Below, one piece after another: positions 31,583 through 38,578 of a stretch of DNA of 47,157 bases (its first letter is position 1; every line of letters begins with the position of its first letter). The notes beneath the pieces were generated by a model. The model searched no databases and was not told where the DNA came from. It was given only the letters and a program-made list of their open reading frames with translations. Source of the stretch: Tabrizicola_A sp044377735. GTDB lineage: Bacteria > Pseudomonadota > Alphaproteobacteria > Rhodobacterales > Rhodobacteraceae. The stretch spans positions 1-47,157 of the forward strand of contig JBILYK010000016.1 in assembly GCA_044377735.1 (NCBI GenBank). The letters run 5' to 3'. A program made the position numbers and the translations under genes.

Positions 31583-33094
31583 ATGGCAGATGCTATTATC
31601 CGATTGCATGCGATTGACAACCTTGTCATCGCACTGACCGATTTGCCCAAAGGCGCGACGACTGCCGGTTTGGGCGTGGCGCTGCCCGGCGCGGTTCCGC
31701 GCGGCCACAAGATTGCGGCTTGCGCGATCGCCAAGGGCGAGACGGTTTTGCGCTATGGTCAGTCGATCGGTCAGGCGACGGCAGATATTCCGGCGGGCGG
31801 GCATATTCACAGCCATAACCTTGGTATGGGCCCGCACAGCACCGACTATGCCATCGGCCAGCATGCCACGCCGCTGCCGCCTTTGGCGGAACGCACCTTT
31901 ATGGGATATCACCGCTCGGATGGGCAGGTTGGCACGCGCAATTACATCGGCATTCTGACTTCGGTGAACTGTTCGGGGTCGGTGGCGCGGTTCATTGCCG
32001 AGGCGGCCGAGAAAGACCCGATCCTGTCGTCGATGCCCAATATTGATGGGTTTGTGCCCATTGTTCATAACTCTGGCTGCGGTATGTCGGGGGTGAATGA
32101 GGGTTATGACACCCTGATGCGCACGCTGAAGGGTTATGCCCGCAACGCCAATTTCGGCGGTATCTTGTTGGTCGGTTTGGGATGCGAAGTCTTGCAAGTG
32201 CCCGATCTGGTAGGGCAGGGCCGACTGCGCCCCGATGGCAATTTTCGTTACATGACCATTCAAGGCACCGGCGGCACGCGGGCCACCATCGCCAAGGGGC
32301 TTGAGGTGTTGCATGAGATGGCAGAGGTGGCGGCCAAGGTCGCGCGCGCGCCTGCGCCGGTGTCAAAGCTGATCATTGGCCTGCAATGCGGCGGGTCTGA
32401 TGGCTATTCCGGGATCACCGCCAATCCAGCTTTGGGTGTGGCCAGTGACATGCTGGTCCGCATGGGGGGCACGACGATTCTGTCGGAGACGCCCGAAATT
32501 TACGGTGCCGAACACCTGCTGACCCGCCGCGCGGTCAGCACTGAGGTGGGCGAAAAGCTGATTGAGCGCATCAAGTGGTGGGAACACTATACGGCGATCA
32601 ACGGTGGCGAGATGGACAACAACCCAAGCCCCGGCAACAAGCGCGGTGGGCTGACCACCATTTTGGAAAAGTCGCTTGGGGCTGTGGCCAAGGGGGGCAC
32701 TGCGCCTTTGGCCGGGGTCTACAAATTCGCCGAGCCGATCACCACGCCGGGCTTTGTCTATATGGACAGCCCCGGCTATGACCCTTGCTCGGTCACCGGC
32801 CAGATTGCCAGCGGTGCCACCATGATCGTGTTCACCACCGGGCGAGGCTCGGTTTCCGGCTACAAGCCCAGCCCTTGCATCAAGCTTGCCACCAACAACG
32901 AAATGTATCAGCGGATGGCCGAGGATATGGACATCAACTGCGGGGACATCATCGACGGTGTGAGCATCGAGGCGAAAGGTGCTGAAATCTTGGAGAAAAT
33001 CATCGCGGTGGCCTCGGGCGAACAAACCTTGTCCGAAGAGCTTGGCTTTGGCGGGGCCGAGTTTGTACCGTGGCAGTTGGGCGCGGTGATGTAA
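31583..33094 (+). CDS. UxaA-family sugar-acid dehydratase (proposed L-fuconate dehydratase)
   Basis: This 503-residue dehydratase has an N-terminal SAF domain (to about residue 95, with HIHSHNLGM) and a C-terminal altronate/galactarate dehydratase domain. The latter includes GYHRSDGQVGTRNYIGIL, SGCGMSGVNEGYD, LVGLGCEVLQV, IIGLQCGGSDGYSGITANPALG, NNPSPGNKRGGLTTILEKSLG and FTTGRGSVSGYKPSPCIKLATN. Cysteines in the CGGSD and CGM segments fit an iron site. Close relatives dehydrate altronate or galactarate. In this island the expected substrate is L-fuconate, a role usually filled by enolase-superfamily enzymes. The ATG at 31583 follows AAGGGTGA, and the 22 codons upstream overlap the operator and are excluded. 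It is convergent with the lactonase gene, with no gap between them. Confidence 0.88.
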   Translation: MADAIIRLHAIDNLVIALTDLPKGATTAGLGVALPGAVPRGHKIAACAIAKGETVLRYGQSIGQATADIPAGGHIHSHNLGMGPHSTDYAIGQHATPLPPLAERTFMGYHRSDGQVGTRNYIGILTSVNCSGSVARFIAEAAEKDPILSSMPNIDGFVPIVHNSGCGMSGVNEGYDTLMRTLKGYARNANFGGILLVGLGCEVLQVPDLVGQGRLRPDGNFRYMTIQGTGGTRATIAKGLEVLHEMAEVAAKVARAPAPVSKLIIGLQCGGSDGYSGITANPALGVASDMLVRMGGTTILSETPEIYGAEHLLTRRAVSTEVGEKLIERIKWWEHYTAINGGEMDNNPSPGNKRGGLTTILEKSLGAVAKGGTAPLAGVYKFAEPITTPGFVYMDSPGYDPCSVTGQIASGATMIVFTTGRGSVSGYKPSPCIKLATNNEMYQRMAEDMDINCGDIIDGVSIEAKGAEILEKIIAVASGEQTLSEELGFGGAEFVPWQLGAVM

Positions 33095-33940
33095 TCAGGC
33101 GAGCCTATAGAACTGTCGCGCGGTGTTGCGGTAAATCTGGCGCTGTTCGTCATCGCTGAGCTCTGCGATCAGCTGGTCCACGATCTCCACCCATGCAGGA
33201 TAGGTGATTGCAAGGGTCGAAACGGGCCAGTCGCCGCCAAACATGAGCCGCTTGGGGCCAAAGGCATCCAGGGCCACATCGAGATAGGGGCGCAAGGTTT
33301 CTGCGGTCCAATCGGCGGCGGCTTCTGTGGCGACACCTGACAGCTTGCACACCACATTGTCCCGCTTTGCCATGTCAAACATCTGATCGGCCCAAGGCTG
33401 CATAAGGCCCGCCTTGATACCGGGCTTGGCGATATGGTCGAGAACGATCAAGGTCTTTGGGCAGGCATCTGCCAAAGCGATGGATGCCTGCAACTGCCAG
33501 TGCTTGATGCACATGTCGAAAGACAGGCTGTAATCTGGCAAGGCTTTAACCCCCGCAATGAAATCGGGCTGCAGGCAAAAATCTGCGTCGGGTTCGTCTT
33601 GATAGATCCGCCGCGCGCCCTTGACCTTGTCCATCGCAGTGAGGCTCTCAAGGTGCGGACGCACGGCGTCGCCCTGTTCAAGCGGCGCGTGGCACACCAT
33701 CGCGGCAATGCGGGGGTCGGCTTTGGCTTGCTCCAGAACCCAGCGCGCCTCATCCAGCGATTGATGGGGTGCGGCGGCACATTCCAGGAACACCATGGAC
33801 TCAACAAGCACAGGGCCTGTTGCGGCTTGAAAGTCGCGGAGCAGGAAGGCTTGATCCAGCGGGCCTGACAGCCAAGGGTAGGTCAGGTGCTTGGGGTCCC
33901 AAAGGTGCAAATGGCTATCGATGATGGGGAAATTTGGCAT
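33095..33940 (-). CDS. Amidohydrolase-family lactonase (proposed L-fuconolactonase)
   Basis: This 281-residue TIM-barrel hydrolase of the COG3618 lactonase group would open the lactone made by the aldo-keto reductase. Metal and catalytic residues are in IIDSHLHLWDPKHLTYPWL, MCIKHWQLQAS, IVLDHIAKPGI and RLMFGGDWPVSTL. The length is standard (about 275-290). It stands alone on its strand and is convergent with the dehydratase. A gap of about 260 bases separates it from the divergent kinase gene. No palindrome of the GntR type was seen in that gap. Confidence 0.9.
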   Translation of the reverse strand: MPNFPIIDSHLHLWDPKHLTYPWLSGPLDQAFLLRDFQAATGPVLVESMVFLECAAAPHQSLDEARWVLEQAKADPRIAAMVCHAPLEQGDAVRPHLESLTAMDKVKGARRIYQDEPDADFCLQPDFIAGVKALPDYSLSFDMCIKHWQLQASIALADACPKTLIVLDHIAKPGIKAGLMQPWADQMFDMAKRDNVVCKLSGVATEAAADWTAETLRPYLDVALDAFGPKRLMFGGDWPVSTLAITYPAWVEIVDQLIAELSDDEQRQIYRNTARQFYRLA

Positions 33941-34199
33941 GCGCTGTCCTGTGGTTTGCCGAAATGCAGCGAATGCTACACATTTGGCACCGCCCGCGAT
34001 AGCCGCCGGCTGGCCTTTCCCTTGTTTTGATCGCAGTGGCGACAGCGTCTTCGGGGTGCATCACAGGGTTGCCTCTGGTGCAGATGATCCTAATGATGCA
34101 GCCGTGTTGGTCGTCAGCCTGATCTTGGCCAACCGACGCGTTATCATGACCTCCGGCGCGCCCATCATGCGCCGGGCCAATCTTAAGCCGAGGCGCGAA

Positions 34200-35066
34200 A
34201 TGCCCCAAACCACCGTTCTGACCGTTGGCAGCCTGCACTATGACATCATGGTCAAGGCCGATCATCTGCCGCGCAAAGATGAGACCTCTGTCGGGTCTCG
34301 CTGGTATCCAAAATTCGGGGGCAAGGGGGGAAATCAGGCGGCCGCTGTCGCCCGCGCGAGCGTGCCCAGCCGCATGTTCGGGGCCGTGGGCGAGGATGAT
34401 TTTGGCACGTTCCTACGCCGGGCCTTGCGGGGGGCGGGGGTAGAGGATGGTTTTGTCACCACCCTTTCGAGCGTTGGCTCGGGAATGAGCGTGGCGATCA
34501 TGGACGCCGAGGGCGATTATGCGGCCACCATCGTGTCAGGGGCCAATCTGCAATCTGATCCTGCTGCCTTGGCTGACCCAGCCCTTTGGTATGACATTGG
34601 CCTGTTGATCTTGCAAAATGAAGTCACCGATGCGCTGAACATCGCCGCCGCCCGCCAAGCCAAGGCGCGCGGGATCCGGACCATTCTGAACGCTGCCCCT
34701 GCGCGTGACTTGTCGGACGACCTGATCGGCTTGATCGACATTTTGGTGGTCAATGCCGTCGAGGCCGAGATGATGGGGGCAAAGCCCGTGGACAGCCTTT
34801 CCAGCGCCGCCCATGCTGCCAAACAGCTTGCCTTACGCTTCCCTGCGGTGATCGTGACGGCGGGCAGCAAAGGTCTGGCGGCGGTGGATGTAGACGGGCA
34901 GGGCTTTGCCGTGCCCGCCGAGAAGGTCAAACTGGTGTCCAGCCACGGTGCAGGCGACGCATTTATCGGCGCGCTTTGTGCCGCTTTGGTGCAGTCAAAG
35001 TCTCTGCACGAGGCTGCCAAAGCCGCCTCACACGCCGCCGCCTTGCATGTGAGCATGCAAGACTAA
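34200..35066 (+). CDS. PfkB-family carbohydrate kinase, copy 2
   Basis: This 288-residue ATP-dependent kinase has signature 1 FGGKGGNQAAAVARASVPS at about 38-56 and signature 2 VSSHGAGDAFIGALCAAL at about 245-262, the latter carrying the catalytic Asp. ILNAAPARDLSDDL and LVVNAVEAEMMG match ribokinase-like proteins. The frame is open upstream to 33891, but the ATG at 34200 after GAGG gives the normal N-terminus (TVLTVGSLHYDIMVKADHLP). It is clearly different from the copy at 18233-19162. Its product and substrate are unknown; a kinase is not needed by the oxidative route beside it. Confidence 0.88.
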   Translation: MPQTTVLTVGSLHYDIMVKADHLPRKDETSVGSRWYPKFGGKGGNQAAAVARASVPSRMFGAVGEDDFGTFLRRALRGAGVEDGFVTTLSSVGSGMSVAIMDAEGDYAATIVSGANLQSDPAALADPALWYDIGLLILQNEVTDALNIAAARQAKARGIRTILNAAPARDLSDDLIGLIDILVVNAVEAEMMGAKPVDSLSSAAHAAKQLALRFPAVIVTAGSKGLAAVDVDGQGFAVPAEKVKLVSSHGAGDAFIGALCAALVQSKSLHEAAKAASHAAALHVSMQD

Positions 35067-35114
35067 GGGGATCGCGCCCCAAAGACCTCGCCGCGCTTGG
35101 CTGGACCGTCGGGC

Positions 35115-35963
35115 TTACTCGAGGTCGGCGATCACGGCTTGGCGCTGCTGGCCAAGGCCCGCAATCCCAAGTTCGACGACATCCCCGGCTTTCAGGTAAT
35201 GCGGCGGCTTTTGGCCCAGCCCCACGCCGGGCGGGGTGCCGGTGGAGATCACATCGCCGGGATGCAGCGTCATGAACTGCGACAGATAGCTGACCAGATG
35301 CGCCACGCCGTAGACCATCGTCTTGGTCGAGCCGTTCTGATAGGTTTTGCCATTCACCGTCAGCCACATGGGCATGTCTTGCGGATCGGCCACCTCATCG
35401 CGTGTCACCAGCCATGGCCCGATTTGGCCAAAGTTGTCGCAGGATTTGCCCTTGGTCCATTGGCCGGAACGTTCGATCTGAAAGGCGCGTTCTGACACGT
35501 CATTTGTCACGGCATAGCCTGCCACATGGTTCAGCGCCTGCGCTTCGGTCACGTACTTGGCGCGGGTGCCGATGATGACAGCCAGCTCCACCTCCCAGTC
35601 GGTTTTCTCGGATCCGCGCGGAATGATGATGGGGTCATTGGGGCCGCAGATGGCCGATGTTGCTTTCATGAAGATGATGGGTTCCGGCGGCACGGTGGCG
35701 CCGGTTTCGGCGGCATGGTCGGAATAGTTCAGACCGATGCAGATGAATTTTCCCGTGCCTGCCACGCAAGGGCCAAGCCGGGTTCCGGGCGGCACAACGG
35801 GCAGGGTGCTGGCATCAATTCCGCGCAGCATCGCGATGCCCGCATCCGACAGCACATGCCCGCCGATATCAGGCACCAGACCGGTCAGATCCCGAATCGT
35901 GCCGTCCTTGTGCAAAAAGCCGGGCTTTTCCGCGCCCAAAGGACCATGCCGCAAAAGTTTCAT
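35115..35963 (-). CDS. Fumarylacetoacetate-hydrolase-family enzyme (proposed 2,4-diketo-3-deoxy-L-fuconate hydrolase)
   Basis: This 282-residue FAH-fold hydrolase probably splits the 2,4-diketo-3-deoxy acid made by the SDR enzyme into pyruvate and L-lactate. Family segments are FICIGLNYSDHAAETGA, PIIFMKATSAICGPND, the metal ligands in DWEVELAVIIG and YAVTNDVSERAFQ, KSCDNFGQIGPWLVT and PGDVISTGTPPGVGLGQ. The ATG at 35963 has GAGGAGA before it, and the long upstream open frame is the antisense of no known gene plus the SDR region, so it is excluded. It lies ten bases after the SDR gene in one operon, the same pair as in known oxidative fucose and rhamnose pathways. Confidence 0.9.
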   Translation of the reverse strand: MKLLRHGPLGAEKPGFLHKDGTIRDLTGLVPDIGGHVLSDAGIAMLRGIDASTLPVVPPGTRLGPCVAGTGKFICIGLNYSDHAAETGATVPPEPIIFMKATSAICGPNDPIIIPRGSEKTDWEVELAVIIGTRAKYVTEAQALNHVAGYAVTNDVSERAFQIERSGQWTKGKSCDNFGQIGPWLVTRDEVADPQDMPMWLTVNGKTYQNGSTKTMVYGVAHLVSYLSQFMTLHPGDVISTGTPPGVGLGQKPPHYLKAGDVVELGIAGLGQQRQAVIADLE

Positions 35964-35973
35964 TTCCGTCTCC

Positions 35974-36711
35974 TCAGATGTTGGCCCAGCCGCCATCAAT
36001 GATATGGGCGACGCCGGTCGTATAGGTGCTTTCATCGCTGGCCAGATAGACCACAAGGGCGGCAATCTCTTCGGGCTGGCCGATGCGGCCAATGGGCTGG
36101 CGGGCGATGAACGCCTTGCGGGCGGCCTCATAATCGCCGGTGTCGCGCAAGCGCTGTTCCAACGAGGGGCTTTCCACTGTGCCGGGGCAGATCGCGTTGC
36201 AGCGGATGCCCTTGGTGACGAAATCAGCGGCGATCGCTTTGGTCAGGCCAATGACGCCTGCCTTGGTGGTGCCGTAAACAAAGCGGTTGGGGGCTGCGAT
36301 GACCGAAGAGGCGACCGAGGCCATGTTGATGATCGAACCCGACCCTGCTGCCAGCATCCCCGGCAGGAATGCCCGGCACATGCGATACATCGCCGTCATG
36401 TTCAGATCGAGCGAGAAGGCCCATTGGTCCTCATCACAGTCAAGGATCGTGCCAGCCGCGACGAAACCCGCGCAGTTGAAAAGCACGTCGACGGGCCCAA
36501 CCGCGGCGACAGCGGCCGCGATCGAGGTTGGGTTGCGCACGTCCAAAACGCGGGTTTGCAGGCCTTCTTTGGCCAATTCTGCCAGCGCCGCTTCGTTCAC
36601 ATCCGTGGCGATGACATGCGCGCCTTCGCGCGCCATAGCCAATGCAGACGCCCGGCCAATGCCTTGGCCTGCCGCCGTCACCAGTGCCGTTTTCCCTTGC
36701 ATACGTCCCAT
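35974..36711 (-). CDS. SDR-family dehydrogenase (proposed 2-keto-3-deoxy-L-fuconate dehydrogenase)
   Basis: This 245-residue NAD-dependent short-chain dehydrogenase has the nucleotide motif ALVTAAGQGIGRASALAMAREG, ATDVNEAAL (an acidic end of beta-2, favouring NAD), FNCAGFV, serine in INMASVASSV and the active pair in YGTTKAGVIGL. The C-terminus is CPGTVESPSLEQRL and ends TTGVAHIIDGGWANI. The sequence resembles the 2-keto-3-deoxy-L-fuconate dehydrogenase described in Xanthomonas and human DHRS6. It is the first gene of an operon with the FAH-family hydrolase. Confidence 0.9.
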   Translation of the reverse strand: MGRMQGKTALVTAAGQGIGRASALAMAREGAHVIATDVNEAALAELAKEGLQTRVLDVRNPTSIAAAVAAVGPVDVLFNCAGFVAAGTILDCDEDQWAFSLDLNMTAMYRMCRAFLPGMLAAGSGSIINMASVASSVIAAPNRFVYGTTKAGVIGLTKAIAADFVTKGIRCNAICPGTVESPSLEQRLRDTGDYEAARKAFIARQPIGRIGQPEEIAALVVYLASDESTYTTGVAHIIDGGWANI

Positions 36712-37238
36712 GGTCTTTTCGCGCCCTTTGTCCTGTCAGGCCCCATCAGACCGGCACTGATGCCAAGCCGATGGGTGTGAGGCCTCTGTCAGATCAGGTT
36801 TGGGTCCTGATCGCTCAACTTTCCGGATCACGGTTATCAACCAGAAACGTGGTGGATAACGCAATGGATCCTTATTCTTTTGGCCGTCCCAGAATGGCCA
36901 TGCCTTTTGGTGAAGGCCCGTCTTTGCGTGCATAGCTTTGCACCAAGCTTCCCCGATTTGCGCCCTGATGGCACGGCTGATGATGAGGGCGACTGCCTTC
37001 AACAGCCCAAATTCGTAGCCAGGGACATCTGAGTTGTAAAGCGCAGACGGCGATGCCCTCGATCTCGCACTCCGGCCCCCTCTTTTGGTCCGACACAAGA
37101 CGCGGTCCCAGGCACGGCGCGACAGAAATTTTGTGCCGTTTCATCGTAAACCGCTTGAAGGCGGCTTCCAGATTGCTCAGGATCAGGACAGCAACGCGGC
37201 ACCGCAAGCCATGTTGCCTTTTGCAATGGAGCCGCAAG
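36712..37238. other. Non-coding gap between the sugar island and the molybdenum hydroxylase operon
   Basis: These 527 bases carry no gene I can support. Reverse-strand frames over 36736-37297 are open (for example GEAWCKAMHAKTGLHQKAWP) but match no family I know and lack ribosome sites. A strong dyad is at 36833-36860. The last bases hold GGAG at about 37228, the ribosome site of the next gene. The gap probably contains promoters for both sides and perhaps worn remains of an inserted element. Confidence 0.45.
36833..36860. promoter_or_regulatory. 28-bp dyad, possible operator
   Basis: GTTATCAACCA (36833-36843) and TGGTGGATAAC (36850-36860) are inverted repeats with one mismatch in eleven, around a six-base centre. 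There is no T run, so it is not a terminator. It lies about 120 bases before the SDR start and about 380 bases before the hydroxylase operon. No regulator gene is adjacent. Confidence 0.5.
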
Positions 37239-38105
37239 ATGCGATACCACAAGCCAACAAGCTTTGCGGACGCGGCGGCGATTGCCGCTGCTGCCACAGG
37301 AACCCTGCGATTTTTGGCCGGAGGGACGGATATTCTGGTGCAAATGCGCGCCGGAATGGTTCAGCCCGATGATCTGATTGACCTGAAAAACATCCCCGAT
37401 GTTGACCAGATCCGCCAGACGCCCGACGGGGGCTGGCGCATTGGTGTCGCCGTGCCGGGCATCGTTTTGGGCGCACATGGGGGGCTCACAGGTGACTGGC
37501 CCGGCGTGGTTGAGGGGATGAACCTGGTCGGTTCGACCCAGGTGCAGGGTCGCGCAACGTTGGCGGGTAACCTGTGCAACGGCTCGCCGGCGGCAGATTC
37601 GGTGCCGGGGATGATCGCGGCAGGGGCAAAGGTTGCGGTGACGGGGCCAAACGGCAGCCGGGAAATCCCGGTGGAACAAATCCCCGCGGGGCCGGGGCGG
37701 ATCAATCTGGCCAAGGGTGAAGTGATTTCGGCCATCATCTTGCCGCCGCGTGGCAAGCATGGCGGGGATGCCTATCTGCGCTTTATCCCTCGCACCGAGA
37801 TGGACATTGCCGTGGTGGGCTGCGCGGTCAACCTGCGGCTTGAAGGCGACACGATCATCGAGGCGCGGGTGGCACTGGGGGCGGTGGCCCCGACGGTGAT
37901 CCTGTCCGAGGCAGTCGCAAAGGCGATCATCGGAACCACGCTGGACGCCTCGGCGCTGCAAGCGCTGACATCGGCGGCGGAAGCCAGTGCAAAACCGATT
38001 TCCGACAAGCGCGGCACGGCGGAGTTCCGCACCGAAGTTGTGGGCGTTTTGGCCCGACGGGCGGCAAAAATCGCCTATGACCGGGCGAAAGGGCAAGGCA
38101 AATGA
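37239..38105 (+). CDS. Molybdenum hydroxylase, FAD-binding (medium) subunit
   Basis: This 288-residue FAD subunit of a CO-dehydrogenase/xanthine-dehydrogenase-family enzyme begins MRYHKPTSFADAAAIAAA. It has the FAD segments FLAGGTDILVQMRAGM (about 28-43) and GRATLAGNLCNGSPAADSVPGMIA (about 100-125), followed by the C-terminal CO_deh_flav_C domain. The ATG at 37239, after GGAG, matches the family length. It overlaps the iron-sulfur subunit by four bases. Gene order FAD-FeS-Mo is the coxMSL order. Confidence 0.93.
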   Translation: MRYHKPTSFADAAAIAAAATGTLRFLAGGTDILVQMRAGMVQPDDLIDLKNIPDVDQIRQTPDGGWRIGVAVPGIVLGAHGGLTGDWPGVVEGMNLVGSTQVQGRATLAGNLCNGSPAADSVPGMIAAGAKVAVTGPNGSREIPVEQIPAGPGRINLAKGEVISAIILPPRGKHGGDAYLRFIPRTEMDIAVVGCAVNLRLEGDTIIEARVALGAVAPTVILSEAVAKAIIGTTLDASALQALTSAAEASAKPISDKRGTAEFRTEVVGVLARRAAKIAYDRAKGQGK

Positions 38106-38578
38106 CCAAGATTCATGTGACCACCACTGTCAACGGCGATCCGGCGGAATTCCTCGCCGATCCGCGCGAGACCCTTTTGGATGCGCTGCGCGACCAGCTT
38201 GGCCTGACTGGCACCAAGGAAGGCTGCGGCACGGGCGATTGCGGGGCTTGTTCGGTGATCGTGGACGGTGTGCTGGTGTGTTCCTGCCTGATGCTGGCCG
38301 CCGAGGCGGAGGGCAAGAAGGTGGAAACCATCGAAGGCATGGCGGGCGACGAGTTGCACCCGCTGCAGCGCAAGTTCATCGAACATGCCGCCCTGCAATG
38401 CGGGTTCTGCACGCCGGGCATCTTGGTCGCCGCCAAGGCGCTGTTGGAGCGCAACCCGGATCCGACTGATACCGAAATTCGCTATTGGCTGGCCGGGAAC
38501 CTGTGCCGCTGCACAGGCTATGACAAAATCATCCGCGCCGTTCAGGACGCGGCAGCAGAGATGCGGGGGGCTGCGTGA
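38102..38578 (+). CDS. Molybdenum hydroxylase, [2Fe-2S] (small) subunit
   Basis: This 158-residue subunit has two iron-sulfur clusters. The plant-type ferredoxin cluster is in KEGCGTGDCGACSVIVDG with a fourth Cys in LVCSCLM, and the second cluster is in the four-helix domain, LQCGFCTPGILVAAK and LCRCTGYDKI. It passes electrons from the molybdenum centre to FAD. It overlaps both neighbours, so all three subunits should be made in equal amounts. Confidence 0.96.
   Translation: MTKIHVTTTVNGDPAEFLADPRETLLDALRDQLGLTGTKEGCGTGDCGACSVIVDGVLVCSCLMLAAEAEGKKVETIEGMAGDELHPLQRKFIEHAALQCGFCTPGILVAAKALLERNPDPTDTEIRYWLAGNLCRCTGYDKIIRAVQDAAAEMRGAA

Noticed and set aside
36736..37098. A small reverse-strand gene in the gap before the hydroxylase operon
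   Set aside because: No ribosome site, no recognisable family, and overlapping frames are equally open.
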